Positions 1-8,971 of a stretch of DNA of 64,000 bases are shown here, piece after piece; positions within the stretch are counted from its first letter, which is position 1; the number at the start of each line of letters is the position of its first letter. The stretch covers positions 62,001-126,000 of the forward strand of contig NZ_JACXJA010000022.1 of NCBI RefSeq assembly GCF_014705615.1, written 5' to 3'. Position numbers and translations under genes: made by a program. The notes below the pieces were generated by a model. That model searched no databases, was not told the DNA's origin, and was given only the letters and a program-made list of their open reading frames with translations. This DNA is from Paenibacillus oceani (lineage in GTDB: Bacteria > Bacillota > Bacilli > Paenibacillales > NBRC-103111).

Positions 1-558
1 GATGCGGCGGTTCTGGTCCCGGCCCTGCACGTAGAACTGGCCGTTCGGCTGACGGGATATCCGGAGAATTCCCCGTCCCCCTGTTCCGTTAATCGGTTTC
101 AGGTAAATATGCCGGTGGTTGCGTATGAATTCGGTCAAGTCGCGGTGATCGGCATATTGCTTCGTGGCCGGCAGATGCGGACGGATCCGGCTGGATTTGG
201 CCAAAAATTGATGCATTCCCCACTTGTTCAAGATGGGGCGGTTCAAATAAATAAGCTGGCTGTAAGTAGCCCGGAAGCGGCGGAACTGGCGGAACCGCTC
301 CGTCGGCTGGTACCGGCACCGGTCGTAAATCAGCTGGGGAAACGAGGTCCAGCTGCGCGTCCACTTGCCGGCCGTCGGTTCGAAATGGTGGGCATAGATG
401 CGGTGCTCCTTCGAATCCACATCCTGCGGGGTAAAGACGAAAGCCCGGATGCCCAGCTTTTTGGCCTGTACGATCAGCTTGCGGAAGTAGCTTCGCTCTT
501 CCAGATTCGCCCGATCGCTCAAATATAACGTCATAATGCCGAGTGACGGTTCTGACAA
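1..558 (-). CDS. YheC/YheD-family ATP-grasp protein (3' end outside window)
   Basis: N-terminal part of a protein of the spore-coat-associated YheC/YheD family; the C-terminal half lies beyond base 1. The reading frame opens at a TTG (558) giving MSEPSLGIMTLYLSD, preceded by a GGGTGA ribosome site about 6 nt away; ATG 534 is the alternative start, but the family normally keeps the residues before it. Visible family marks are NKWGMHQFL around residue 105 and the ATP-grasp glycine loop YLKPINGTGGRGILRI around residue 150. It lacks the extra N-terminal domain of the two 456-aa paralogues. It is the most promoter-distal of five same-strand paralogues. The family is known to associate with B. subtilis spore coats, but no substrate has been established that I can name; ATP-dependent ligase activity is inference from the fold. 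Confidence 0.85.
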   Translation of the reverse strand, partial: MSEPSLGIMTLYLSDRANLEERSYFRKLIVQAKKLGIRAFVFTPQDVDSKEHRIYAHHFEPTAGKWTRSWTSFPQLIYDRCRYQPTERFRQFRRFRATYSQLIYLNRPILNKWGMHQFLAKSSRIRPHLPATKQYADHRDLTEFIRNHRHIYLKPINGTGGRGILRISRQPNGQFYVQGRDQNRRI

Positions 559-649
559 GACGGTTCACCCACTTTGCGAATGTACGGAAGCGGACCTAAC
601 CGCCGTTTCTGCGTGCCGGTTGTCCGCTCACCGTAAAGCAGTGTCCGAT

Positions 650-1804
650 TTAATTGGATTGGGCGGCGGGGTAACCCCCGCCTGCGCTCGACTTGGCCCG
701 GATGAGAAACAAAGAATAATGAACGATCCTCTCCAGCGATTTTTTGCGGATATGGGGTTCGTCGAACTTCATCGGCTTCGAGTTGGCTTCGAAAAACCAG
801 ATCCCGCCGTGGATGTCAACCCCCATATCCATCGACATTTCGCCTAGCATATGTCCTGACTTTTTCTCGACCTGACGCGCGATCGCCAGCGCCGCTCTGC
901 GCGTCCGCTGAATAATTTTTTTGGCTCCGTCGATGCCGAACGTGGAGGCGAGCAGCTTCTCCGGGTCGTCGATCGAGCCGCCGCGCGGCACGTGCGTCGT
1001 GATGCTCAGCTTGCCGGCGAGGCGGGCGCCGACCCCCGTCACATCCCATTGACCTTTCGCATTTTTTTGAACGAGAAGGCGAAGATCGAACGGCCGCTTC
1101 TTATGGCGGGCCAGGGAGATGCCGCGCTGCGCGATGTATTCCTCCTGTCCGATCTCCTCTTTCATTTTCGCCCACAACTGCGACATCTTCGGATATTTGT
1201 AAACGACGCTGCCTTTTGTATCTTGTACGCTCAAGCAGTATTCCAGCTTCCGGCCCAGGCGGTCGCTCATGCGATCCGCCTTCATAATGCCTTTGCCCGC
1301 CTTGCCGCCGATCGGCTTTAAGTAAACCGAGGAGTGAAGCTTAAACAAACTGTCGAACTCCTGGAGCGTCGTTACTTTTCGGGTGGTCGGAATATATTTC
1401 GCCGTTGTTTTACCTTTGCTCAGCCATTCGAACAACGACCATTTGTTAAAAAAAGCAGGATTGAACATCCGGATGTGCGGATGCCGGACACAGGCCTGGA
1501 GCGTCTGCTGCACCTCGGGCAGCGCTTCGTCCTGGCGAAGCGGAATCCGGTTATACAGAACATGGGGCAAGCCGATCGTTTGCGGAGACCACGTTCCTTT
1601 CGCCGAATCGAATACGTATCCGATCATCTTCCGGTGCTTCAGCTTTAAATCTTTGACGGTCACGACGCATACGGACACTCCGAGCTCCGAGCCGGTCCGG
1701 ATAATGTCGATGAAGTTGTTCCGGTTGCCCCGAAACATTTCCGCCGGATCGTCCATCGTCAAAATGCCGATTAGAGGGCGATGGTGCTGTGCAGAAAATT
1801 CCAC
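650..1804 (-). CDS. YheC/YheD-family ATP-grasp protein, short form
   Basis: A 384-aa member of the YheC/YheD family. Start is GTG 1804, with AGGAGGG 7 nt upstream; it directly abuts the stop of the 456-aa gene above it (TAA then GTG), so the two are translationally coupled. The protein opens with PLIGILTMDDPAEMF at about residue 10, has NKWSLFEWLSKGK mid-protein, the glycine loop VYLKPIGGKAGKGIMKA, and the C-terminal metal/ATP block GEMSMDMGVD...WFFEANSKP. Glu and Asn in EANSKP fit the ATP-grasp Mg-binding pattern. The tail after this block is Ser/Gly/Ala-rich. Role: probably spore coat or spore maturation, from family knowledge only. Confidence 0.9.
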   Translation of the reverse strand: MEFSAQHHRPLIGILTMDDPAEMFRGNRNNFIDIIRTGSELGVSVCVVTVKDLKLKHRKMIGYVFDSAKGTWSPQTIGLPHVLYNRIPLRQDEALPEVQQTLQACVRHPHIRMFNPAFFNKWSLFEWLSKGKTTAKYIPTTRKVTTLQEFDSLFKLHSSVYLKPIGGKAGKGIMKADRMSDRLGRKLEYCLSVQDTKGSVVYKYPKMSQLWAKMKEEIGQEEYIAQRGISLARHKKRPFDLRLLVQKNAKGQWDVTGVGARLAGKLSITTHVPRGGSIDDPEKLLASTFGIDGAKKIIQRTRRAALAIARQVEKKSGHMLGEMSMDMGVDIHGGIWFFEANSKPMKFDEPHIRKKSLERIVHYSLFLIRAKSSAGGGYPAAQSN

Positions 1805-3175
1805 TTACGCTTCCCTCCTAGCCCGAAACCTGCCCAAATACAAGCTATGCTCAAAAATGAGACCGAGAGACGTCTTGCCCTGCGACTTCAAGGAAGGGTG
1901 CTTGAAGATGGAACGCCCCGGTTTGGAGTTTGCCTCGAACATCCAGATGCGCTCGTTCTGATCGATCCCGATATCGAATCCGAGCTCGCCGAGCAAGTGG
2001 CGGCTGTTTTTCTCGATCGCTTCGGCCAGCTTGATGGCCGTCTGCTTGGCATTTTGCAGAATCGTATCGGCTTTGCTGCCGAATACGCGGTCCAGCACCT
2101 GCTCGGGTGTCATTATTTGCCCGCCGTTTTTGACGTGGGTCGTCACACTCCCTTTCCCGGCCTTTTTGGCGCCGATTCCGGCGACTACCCATTCATTTTG
2201 ACCGTTTTTATGAAGGTGGAAGCGGAAATCGATCGGGCAGCTGTCGATCTCGATCAACCGGATGCCTTGCTGGACGACATAATTGCGCATTCTGCCGCTC
2301 CGCGAGTTCAGCAGGTTCATCAGGCCGCCAAACTGGGCGAACCGGTACAGCACATTTTTGCCGTTGCGGCGGAACCGGGCGAAATAGCCGCGCTTCGGAT
2401 GATACGTCAGCCGGTAAATGCCGATGCCGAGGCTGCCGCCGGTCGGCTTCAAATAGACGAACCGGTGCTTCTCCAACATTTCCTTGACCCGTTCGGACGT
2501 CGGATTCAGGTGTGATTCCGGCACATGCTTGAACGCTTCCTTGTCGCCCTCCAGCAAGTTGTACACGTCCCATTTATCGAAGAAGCTCCAGTTGAAGATC
2601 GGCGTCCCCCTCCGGACGAACCGCTCCTTGAAGTTTTCGATCGAAAGCGATTTTTCGGCCTTGCGGCTGGACAGCCGGTTGTAGACGACGTCAGGCAGCG
2701 GGACCGTCTTGCGGACCCAGCCGTCGCCGGACGGGAAGTAGGCGGTGACGGTTTCGGCCGCCCAGTTGACCCCGGATGGCGTAAATGCGAAAAAAAACGA
2801 TTTCTGGCTGCCGGGGCCGATGTATTGCTTAAGCAGCGGGGAACGGGAGCCAAACGGCTGCACGACGCTGGCGCTCGATGCGTTCGTCAGGATGCCGACC
2901 AGCGGTCCGATCTGAATATCCCGCCCCCCGTGCGAAACGGCCATGCAAGTTCCACTTCGCGGCACGAGGAGCGCGTTTTTGACCGCAACCGGCAAATACA
3001 GATGGTTCCCGGTCTTTTTGACGATTTTGATCGGCGCAAGCAGAGACTTGCTTCCCACCTTGAGCGTTACCGGCTTCGTTCCCGTCAGCTGCAGCGACTT
3101 CATCAGGGCGGAGCTGACGTACACGGTCTTGTCGGTTCGCGCCGCAAAATGGATTGTACACGTTGTCAAACTCAT
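1805..3175 (-). CDS. YheC/YheD-family ATP-grasp protein, long form
   Basis: A 456-aa paralogue with an added N-terminal domain of roughly 95 residues, beta-rich in appearance, ahead of the family core that begins at IGPLVGILTNASS. ATG 3175 follows AGGAGGG at good spacing. The ATP-grasp core shows NWSFFDKWDVYNLLEGD, the loop VYLKPTGGSLGIGIYRL, QQGIRLIEIDSCPIDFR and the terminal GELGFDIGIDQNERIWMFEANSKPGRS in segments. The first and last motifs match the neighbours closely, so gene duplication is evident. Together with the 384-aa gene it forms a coupled pair. Biochemical function is unknown; a peptide- or amino-acid-ligating activity is inferred from the fold. Confidence 0.9.
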   Translation of the reverse strand: MSLTTCTIHFAARTDKTVYVSSALMKSLQLTGTKPVTLKVGSKSLLAPIKIVKKTGNHLYLPVAVKNALLVPRSGTCMAVSHGGRDIQIGPLVGILTNASSASVVQPFGSRSPLLKQYIGPGSQKSFFFAFTPSGVNWAAETVTAYFPSGDGWVRKTVPLPDVVYNRLSSRKAEKSLSIENFKERFVRRGTPIFNWSFFDKWDVYNLLEGDKEAFKHVPESHLNPTSERVKEMLEKHRFVYLKPTGGSLGIGIYRLTYHPKRGYFARFRRNGKNVLYRFAQFGGLMNLLNSRSGRMRNYVVQQGIRLIEIDSCPIDFRFHLHKNGQNEWVVAGIGAKKAGKGSVTTHVKNGGQIMTPEQVLDRVFGSKADTILQNAKQTAIKLAEAIEKNSRHLLGELGFDIGIDQNERIWMFEANSKPGRSIFKHPSLKSQGKTSLGLIFEHSLYLGRFRARREA

Positions 3176-3299
3176 GAAGTTACCCTCCTAAAAGGTTGCG
3201 AGAAGCTTGGGTGGCCATATACCGACAATGGTCGCACCAGGTAAACAGAAGCTGCCGGTTCATAAGCTTCTACATGCAGCGAGTCATTACCGGATGGCG

Positions 3300-4442
3300 T
3301 TATAGGGACGGATCATGACGTTTGCCGGGATTATCGATCAGAAATTTGGCGTACAGGATCGGATTGCGGATCGAGTCGAGTCTCACCTTCTTGTCGGTTA
3401 ATACGGCGAAGGAGGACCGGCCCGGCTTCGAATTGGCTTCCAGAATCCAGACGTGCCCGGTGGTGTCGACGCCAATATCGACGCCGAGCTCCACGAGACG
3501 GCCGTGATACTGCTCGAGCACGTAGGGGATGCGCAGCGCCAGCTCGCGGACGGACGACTCGATCGTCTCGGCGGCCGGCCGGCCGTATTGCTGGCGCAGG
3601 AAAGGCAATGCCTCCTCGGCATGGCCGCCGCCGTGCAGGTTGGAGGTAACGCTCCCCGGTGCTCCCCGGCGGACCGCGATGCCGGTCAGTTCCCAACGGC
3701 CGGTACGGTTTTTCTGCACGAGCGCCCGGATGTCGAACGCTTCTCCCTCTGTCGTCGTCAGGATCAGGTATTGCTGGATCAAATATTTGCGTCCTCCGGT
3801 AAAAGCGGCGATCCAATCCAGCAACCGGCGCTTGGAGCGGAAACCCGAGCGCACCGCTTCGTTGCGGTGGCTGCGTCCGTTCACGGCATAACCGTTCTCC
3901 TCCCGGGTCACGCGCAGCACCCCTTTGCCCTGGCTGCCCCCGTGCGGCTTCAGAAACAGCTCCCCCTTCTCCTCCAGCCATCGCTCGATATCGGCGGGGC
4001 TCTGCAGCAGCTCCGTCTCGGGGATGTAGGGCGAGAGCGTCTCGTCGCGGATCATCATCTGATGAACGCTCCACTTGCCCTTCAGGCCGTAGCCGAGAAA
4101 CCGCGTGCCGGGCGTCTGCATCAGGCGGCGGATCGGCTCCCGGAATTCGGCGAACAGCTTCGCGTCCGAGTAAAAGCAGCGGTCGTATACCGTCTCCGGG
4201 AGCGGGTATAAACGCTTCTCCCAGCGGCTTCCCGAAGCGTTGTAGCGGTAACCGAGCACGCGTCTGCGCTCCCAGTCGATCCGGTGGGGAAAAAAAACAA
4301 AAACGGCCAGCCCCAGTTTCTGACCGAGCAATGAGAGTCGGCGGTAATACTGCTTTTCGGAAAACGGCGGATCGCCCGCCGAGGGACAAACCATAATGCC
4401 GACCGTATTGCCGGATATTCGCGTCGCTGTCGTTGCTTTCAT
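3300..4442 (-). CDS. YheC/YheD-family ATP-grasp protein, short form
   Basis: A 380-aa paralogue starting at ATG 4442, chosen because GAAGGTG sits 6 nt upstream; an in-frame GTG at 4451 has no ribosome site of its own. The start follows the stop of the upstream 456-aa gene by 14 bases, so the genes are co-transcribed. Motifs: GIMVCPSAGDPPFSEKQYY near the N-terminus, GKWSVHQMMIRDETLSPYIPE, the glycine loop LFLKPHGGSQGKGVLRV, DIRALVQKN and VELGVDIGVD...WILEANSKPGRS near the end. It lacks the extra N-terminal domain of the long forms. Spore-coat association is family knowledge; the reaction is not known. Confidence 0.9.
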   Translation of the reverse strand: MKATTATRISGNTVGIMVCPSAGDPPFSEKQYYRRLSLLGQKLGLAVFVFFPHRIDWERRRVLGYRYNASGSRWEKRLYPLPETVYDRCFYSDAKLFAEFREPIRRLMQTPGTRFLGYGLKGKWSVHQMMIRDETLSPYIPETELLQSPADIERWLEEKGELFLKPHGGSQGKGVLRVTREENGYAVNGRSHRNEAVRSGFRSKRRLLDWIAAFTGGRKYLIQQYLILTTTEGEAFDIRALVQKNRTGRWELTGIAVRRGAPGSVTSNLHGGGHAEEALPFLRQQYGRPAAETIESSVRELALRIPYVLEQYHGRLVELGVDIGVDTTGHVWILEANSKPGRSSFAVLTDKKVRLDSIRNPILYAKFLIDNPGKRHDPSL

Positions 4443-4456
4443 CGCTATCACCTTCG

Positions 4457-5827
4457 CTAAAATCCTGCCAAATAACGGGCGTATTGGACCGTCATCTTGA
4501 CGGACGGCCGAATGGCGCCTTCGGAGAGCGGCGTTCCGTCATTTTTCGACGGCTTGGAGTTCACTTCGAGCAGCCATACTTTGCCGTGGGAATCCACGGC
4601 CAGGTCTACGCCGAGTTCGCCGAAATGTCCCTTGATGTGCGATTCGATTCCTTTGGCGATATCAAGGGCGGCTTTGCGCAGATGAGTGTTAACGGCGCGC
4701 TGCTGGGCGGCGCTCAGATTCGTCTTTTGCAAAGCTTCCTTCACCCGGCTGAGCGTCCCGCCTCGGGCCAGATTGGAGACGAAATGATTGCTGCCGGCGA
4801 TCCGGGCGACCACGGAGGTGACTCCCCACACGCATTGCGGTCCCCGCTGCACGAGTGCGCGGAAGTCGACCGGTCTTCCTCCCGTTTCGATCAGGTGAAG
4901 TCCTTGCTGGATCTGGTAGCGGCGCTGCTTCAGCTTGCCGGATAAGGAGGAGAACAGGGCGTCGATGCTCGGGAACGACTGCCGGACCGTGCCGTTCAAG
5001 CTCGTAGACTGGCACATGTAAGACTGGCCGGCAAGCCGGCTGATCCGGATGATGCCTTTGCCTAGACTGCCGGTAATCGGCTTGAGGAAGACGATCGGAT
5101 GGCGGGCCGTCATCGATTTGAGCATCTGGTAGTTTTTGAACAAATGGGATTCCGGCAAATACCGGGTCAGCGACGAATCCTGCTTCAGCGCGTCAAAGAC
5201 GTCGGTTTTGTCCAAGTACGTTTCGTTGAACACGTAATTTCCGTAACGGGATTTGACTTCTTTCATAAAATGCTGCACGCTCGGCATATTTTCCAGCTTG
5301 CGCGTCGTCAGCCGGTTGTACACGACGTCCGGGATCGGAAAGCTGGATTTGCGCCATCTGCCGTAATAGGTCCAGCCCTCCAGGGACTGCTGTCCGGATG
5401 AGATGTCGCCGGGAGTAAAAAAGTAAACGAGAGCGCCGTACGTATGGCACGCGTCCACCAGTTCTTTGCAAAACCCCGTATTTGTTCCGAACGGACGATC
5501 CGGGGTACCGCTATATACCCGGCTCATCAAAACGCCGATCAGCGGACCAAGCGACAACGTTTTGCTGCTAGCCCTATACGAAACGCCGACATGGGCTCCA
5601 TGGTGAACGCCCAGCCTGCGGGCCAGCGGCTCGCCGATGCGCAGGCCGTCGAGATGAGAGGCGGAGACGACCTTCACCTGCTGCTTGGAAGCGCCGAACT
5701 TAAGCGTGACGGTTCCGCTAGTCGGAATTTTGGATTGACGGACTGCGCGATCCCCGAGAACGATCGTGTGATCCTGAAGCATACCGCCCATGTTTTGCAC
5801 ATGGATTGTCATTTTCGTACTGGTCAT
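4457..5827 (-). CDS. YheC/YheD-family ATP-grasp protein, long form
   Basis: First gene of the minus-strand array, 456 aa, ATG 5827 preceded by AAAGGAG. Like the gene at 1805-3175 it carries an extra N-terminal beta-rich domain of about 95 residues before the core (SLGPLIGVLMSRVYSG). Core motifs are NETYLDKTDVFDALKQD, the loop VFLKPITGSLGKGIIRI, DFRALVQRGPQ and GELGVDLAVD...WLLEVNSKPSKND; note EVNSKP instead of EANSKP. The roughly 295-bp region between its start and the oxidase operon must hold divergent promoters. Same expected role as its neighbours: spore-coat-linked ATP-grasp enzyme of unknown substrate. Confidence 0.9.
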   Translation of the reverse strand: MTSTKMTIHVQNMGGMLQDHTIVLGDRAVRQSKIPTSGTVTLKFGASKQQVKVVSASHLDGLRIGEPLARRLGVHHGAHVGVSYRASSKTLSLGPLIGVLMSRVYSGTPDRPFGTNTGFCKELVDACHTYGALVYFFTPGDISSGQQSLEGWTYYGRWRKSSFPIPDVVYNRLTTRKLENMPSVQHFMKEVKSRYGNYVFNETYLDKTDVFDALKQDSSLTRYLPESHLFKNYQMLKSMTARHPIVFLKPITGSLGKGIIRISRLAGQSYMCQSTSLNGTVRQSFPSIDALFSSLSGKLKQRRYQIQQGLHLIETGGRPVDFRALVQRGPQCVWGVTSVVARIAGSNHFVSNLARGGTLSRVKEALQKTNLSAAQQRAVNTHLRKAALDIAKGIESHIKGHFGELGVDLAVDSHGKVWLLEVNSKPSKNDGTPLSEGAIRPSVKMTVQYARYLAGF

Positions 5828-6122
5828 GGTGTGTCTCCTTTAGAAGAGCCGTCTTGCGGATTTGATTTGCTTCCATAGACTACTCTCATCATATGAGGAC
5901 ATATATCCCTTGGTGAATGGGTGGACGGCGTTTCGCCCCGGCTGGGCTTGTGGAAAGTTTGCGGAGTTTGTGCATCGCGTCAAGCTGTAACAAATTGTTC
6001 ACGGCTCCGGGCGGCTGCGAGTGATGCTGGTCACAGTGCGGACTTCCTCCGGGCCGCTACAATAGCAGAGTAAAGCGGGCAACAACAGGCCTTAGAAGCG
6101 GTAGGAGAGGAGGCGTTCGGAT

Positions 6123-6329
6123 ATGGGGCAATCGACTGCTCAGGAGGATCATAACCGGCAAGCCGTTCCGGCATCGCAATCGGCTTCGCAAGCTTCACAG
6201 CCGCAGCAGGACCGGCACTCGAAGTCGGAACCGTCATTAAAAGGAACGTTTGCGGCGGTAATGCTGCTCGGCGGTTTTATCGCTGTAACGTGGCTGGCCG
6301 TGTTCGTGTTGTACTTGGCTCGGAATTAA
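6123..6329 (+). CDS. Cytochrome c oxidase subunit IIa-like (ba3 type)
   Basis: A 68-aa protein with a hydrophilic Gln/Ser-rich N-terminus of about 38 residues and one C-terminal membrane helix (GTFAAVMLLGGFIAVTWLAVFVLYL). A single-helix subunit of this kind precedes subunit II in ba3-type oxidase operons (the cbaD product of Thermus is the classic example). ATG 6123 follows GGAGAGGAGG. It lies 22 bp upstream of subunit II and is the first gene of the operon. Assignment rests on operon position plus the one-helix pattern. Confidence 0.8.
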   Translation: MGQSTAQEDHNRQAVPASQSASQASQPQQDRHSKSEPSLKGTFAAVMLLGGFIAVTWLAVFVLYLARN

Positions 6330-6351
6330 CGGGGGGAAAGAGGGAATTGGC

Positions 6352-6822
6352 ATGCATATGCACCGTTTGGAAAAAATTTGGCTGACGTTCGGGTTTTCCA
6401 TGCTGGTCGTTTTTTTGCTCATATTGGGCGTGATGACGTTCTCGATGGGGATGGCTCCGCCAAGCAGCCATCATCATTCGATAGACCCGACGATGGTGAA
6501 CGAGACGGCGCCTTTCGACAAGCCTGTATTAAAGAAAGTAGGCGACAACGAATATGAGGCGATCATGACCGCATTCGCTTACGGTTATGCGCCGGGTACG
6601 CTGGAAGTTCCGGCAGGGGCGACGGTGCATTTCACGATTACGAGCCCGGACGTCATTCACGGCTTTGAGATTCCGGGGACGAACGTCAATATGATGGTGC
6701 TGCCCGGCGAGGTGAACCATACGACGCATACGTTCAAAAAACCGGGAGAATATCTGATTCTGTGCAACGAGTATTGCGGAATCGGCCATGAAATGATGAA
6801 AACGACGCTGGTCGTGAAATAA
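6352..6822 (+). CDS. ba3-type cytochrome c oxidase subunit II (CuA)
   Basis: A 156-aa subunit II with one N-terminal membrane helix (about residues 12-32) and an extracytoplasmic cupredoxin domain. All CuA ligands are visible: His103 in VIHGFEIPG, then Cys138, Glu140, Cys142, His146 and Met149 within CNEYCGIGHEMM. It accepts electrons from cytochrome c and passes them to subunit I. The short length with one helix instead of two is typical of ba3-type (B-family) enzymes. Start ATG 6352 follows GGGGGGAAAGAGGG; an in-frame ATG two codons on is an alternative. Subunit I begins 36 bp downstream. Confidence 0.95.
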   Translation: MHMHRLEKIWLTFGFSMLVVFLLILGVMTFSMGMAPPSSHHHSIDPTMVNETAPFDKPVLKKVGDNEYEAIMTAFAYGYAPGTLEVPAGATVHFTITSPDVIHGFEIPGTNVNMMVLPGEVNHTTHTFKKPGEYLILCNEYCGIGHEMMKTTLVVK

Positions 6823-6858
6823 ACAGATCCGGCCTGGTCCGGAAAGGATGGCGATCGT

Positions 6859-8571
6859 ATGAATATGGCAACAGACACGCAGGCGGCTCCGGCTGCGGAG
6901 CCGATGACAACGCGCGGGAAGGGCGGCGAGAAAGCGGAACGCTTCGACCGTCAGGACGGGGCGCTCGTTCTGGCGCATCTCTTATTCGCCTTCACGGCTC
7001 TTCTGCTCGGCGGTATCGCAGGTGTGCTGCAGGGGCTCGTCCGCGGCGGACTGATCGAGTTACCGGCCGGCATCGGATATTATCAGCTGCTGACGGCGCA
7101 CGGCGTATTGATGGCTTTAATTTTTACCACCTTTTTCATTATCGGTTTTCTGTATTCGGGCATGTCCAAGACGCTGGGCGGCAAGCTGCTCCCGACTTCG
7201 CTGCGGATGGGATGGATCGGCTTCGTCCTGATGGTGATCGGCACCGTCATCGGCACGGTCGTCATCCTGCTTAACAAGGCGAGTGTATTGTATACGTTTT
7301 ATGCGCCGCTGAAAGCTTCCCCGTTTTTCTATATCGCGCTCGCCCTCATTGTAGTCGGCAGCTGGGTCAGCGGGTTCGGGATGTTTTACAACTACCGCTA
7401 CTGGAAAAAAACGCATAAAGGCAAACTGTCGCCGTTGTTTTCCTTCATGGCGGTCGCGACGATGATTTTGTGGCAGATCGCGACGATCGGAGTCGCGGCG
7501 GAAGTGCTGCTGCAGCTGATCCCTTGGTCGTTCGGCTGGGTCGAAACGATCAATGTGCTGCTCAGCCGGACGTTGTTCTGGTATTTCGGCCATCCGCTCG
7601 TTTATTTCTGGCTGCTTCCGGCGTATATTTGCTGGTATGTGATCATCCCGAAAGTGATTGGCGGCAAAATATTCAGTGACGCTTTGGCCAGACTGTCCTT
7701 TATGCTGTTCATCGTATTTTCGATTCCGGTAGGCTTTCACCATCAGCTGATGGAGCCGGGCATCAGCCCGTTCTGGAAATATTTCCAGGTCGTCCTGACG
7801 TTTATGGTTATCGTTCCTTCGCTGATGACCGCTTTCTCGCTGTTCGCTTCGTTCGAGCTGTACGGACGGTCCAAAGGGGGAAAGGGCTTGTTCGGCTGGT
7901 TTAAGGAGCTGCCGTGGAAGGATGTCCGGTTTTTCGCTCCGTTTATGGGCATGCTCGTCTTCATTCCGGCGGGAGCGGGCGGCATCATCAATGCAAGCAA
8001 TCAGATGAACGCGGTCGTGCACAATACGCTGTGGGTAACCGGGCACTTCCATCTGACGGTGGCGACCAGCGTCGCGCTGACTTTCTTCGGCATTACGTAT
8101 TGGCTCGTTCCGGTCGTGACCGGACGCACGCTGACGCCGCGCATGAACAAGTGGGGGATCGTGCAGACGATTTTGTGGTGTGTCGGCATGTTCTTCATGT
8201 CCGGAGCGATGCATACGGTCGGGTTGTTCGGCTCTCCGCGCAGAACGGCTTACACGACTTACGGCGATCATCCGGACGCATTATCGTGGATTCCGTATCA
8301 TGTCGCGATGGCGGTATCGGGCGTGCTGCTGTTCCTGGCCGTCCTGATCATGATCGGCTGCATCATCGGCATGCTCCGGGCGCCGAAAGGCCACGAGGAG
8401 TACCCGATCGGGGAAGTCGCCGAATCGGCGGAGCCTACCCCGGCTTTGCTGGAACGGTGGAGCGTCTGGATTGGCGTCTGCATCGTGCTGATCGTCTTCG
8501 CTTATACGATTCCGCTGGTTGGCATGATAGGCAGCGGCGTACCCGGGTCGCCGGGATTTGAGATGTGGTAG
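6859..8571 (+). CDS. ba3-type cytochrome c oxidase subunit I
   Basis: A 570-aa polytopic heme-copper oxidase subunit I that reduces O2 to water and pumps protons. Low-spin heme His is in [13 protein letters not shown]; the CuB His and the cross-linked Tyr are in [14 protein letters not shown], a B-family variant of the HPEVY motif; the second CuB/heme His cluster is [11 protein letters not shown]. The N-terminal about 30 residues are hydrophilic. Operon order IIa-II-I and the motif variants both indicate a ba3-type enzyme. No CtaG, SCO or heme O synthase gene is adjacent, so assembly factors are elsewhere. Ends just before a strong terminator. Confidence 0.96.
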   Translation: MNMATDTQAAPAAEPMTTRGKGGEKAERFDRQDGALVLAHLLFAFTALLLGGIAGVLQGLVRGGLIELPAGIGYYQLLTAHGVLMALIFTTFFIIGFLYSGMSKTLGGKLLPTSLRMGWIGFVLMVIGTVIGTVVILLNKASVLYTFYAPLKASPFFYIALALIVVGSWVSGFGMFYNYRYWKKTHKGKLSPLFSFMAVATMILWQIATIGVAAEVLLQLIPWSFGWVETINVLLSRTLFWYFGHPLVYFWLLPAYICWYVIIPKVIGGKIFSDALARLSFMLFIVFSIPVGFHHQLMEPGISPFWKYFQVVLTFMVIVPSLMTAFSLFASFELYGRSKGGKGLFGWFKELPWKDVRFFAPFMGMLVFIPAGAGGIINASNQMNAVVHNTLWVTGHFHLTVATSVALTFFGITYWLVPVVTGRTLTPRMNKWGIVQTILWCVGMFFMSGAMHTVGLFGSPRRTAYTTYGDHPDALSWIPYHVAMAVSGVLLFLAVLIMIGCIIGMLRAPKGHEEYPIGEVAESAEPTPALLERWSVWIGVCIVLIVFAYTIPLVGMIGSGVPGSPGFEMW

Positions 8572-8587
8572 TGATACGAAAGCAGGG

Positions 8588-8620
8588 GCTTTGCCGGTAT
8601 GTTGCGGCAAAGCTTTTTTT
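8588..8620 (+). terminator. Rho-independent terminator of the oxidase operon
   Basis: GCTTTGCCG (8588-8596) pairs perfectly with CGGCAAAGC (8605-8613), followed by seven T. It lies 17 bp after the subunit I stop. Confidence 0.95.
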
Positions 8621-8626
8621 GTTAAA

Positions 8627-8699
8627 GAGGTTGTTCAAAAAGTCCACTTTTGATCACGAAGGAGATCAGGAAGCCTACTCGACATCGAAGATGGAATTC
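8627..8699 (+). repeat. Left half of the 181-bp MITE-like repeat
   Basis: From GAGGTTGTTCAAAAAGTCC to ATGGAATTC this matches the first 74 bases of the complete element at 53150-53330 (which lies on the other strand) with about five differences. The similarity stops at or just after GGAATTC, where an SDR gene fragment begins. The missing half is at 22775-22878, in the same orientation. The left flank TTAAA does not match the flank after the right half. Confidence 0.85.
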
Positions 8700-8813
8700 G
8701 GGCAGCCGGAAGAGATCGCCGATGCGGCGCTATTTTTGGCGAGCGACGAGTCCCTCTACGTGACCGGGCACTGTCTCGTCGTGGATGGCGGTCAACTGAT
8801 CAAGCTATTGTAA
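8700..8813 (+). pseudogene. 3' fragment of a short-chain dehydrogenase/reductase gene
   Basis: The last about 37 codons of an SDR-family oxidoreductase: [18 protein letters not shown], then [13 protein letters not shown] and a stop at 8811-8813. This is the C-terminal signature of classical SDRs. Everything upstream, including the Rossmann fold and the Ser-Tyr-Lys catalytic site, is missing; the reading frame runs straight into the half repeat. A dead remnant created by the rearrangement at this junction. Confidence 0.8.
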
Positions 8814-8891
8814 GAACCAAGCACCGAACCGTTGAGGGAATATAGTGTCAAAACATTTGACTTTTTGTTGAGGGACAAGAACATGTATGCT

Positions 8892-8920
8892 AAAAAATCC
8901 GCGTAAATCGCGGGTTTTTT
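8892..8920. terminator. Bidirectional terminator-like hairpin
   Basis: AAAAAATCCGCG (8892-8903) pairs with CGCGGGTTTTTT (8909-8920) around a 5-nt loop, with one G-T pair. Both A and T tracts are present, so it could act on either strand. No intact gene ends here; it may be a relic. Confidence 0.7.
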
Positions 8921-8928
8921 CGTTTTAA

Positions 8929-8971
8929 GGATATAAGTTCTAGTCCTCGGTTCAAACAAGAACTTATATCC
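8929..8971. repeat. 13-bp perfect inverted repeat in decayed DNA
   Basis: GGATATAAGTTCT (8929-8941) and AGAACTTATATCC (8959-8971) are exact inverted copies with a 17-nt spacer. The motif ACAAGAAC recurs nearby at about 8877, 8957 and 9170, and as ACAAGAAA at 8989. The 8814-9146 stretch shows no convincing gene, so this may be the remains of a mobile-element end. Confidence 0.5.

Noticed and set aside
5828-6122. Riboswitch or RNA gene upstream of the oxidase operon
   Set aside because: No recognisable conserved RNA core; treated as an ordinary divergent promoter region.
7117-8271. 384-codon open frame antisense to oxidase subunit I
   Set aside because: Extremely Arg/His/Gln-rich mirror frame of a membrane protein gene.
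8565-8813. Intact 82-aa gene including the SDR tail
   Set aside because: The first part is read through the half repeat; only the C-terminal SDR tail has homology, so it is a fragment.
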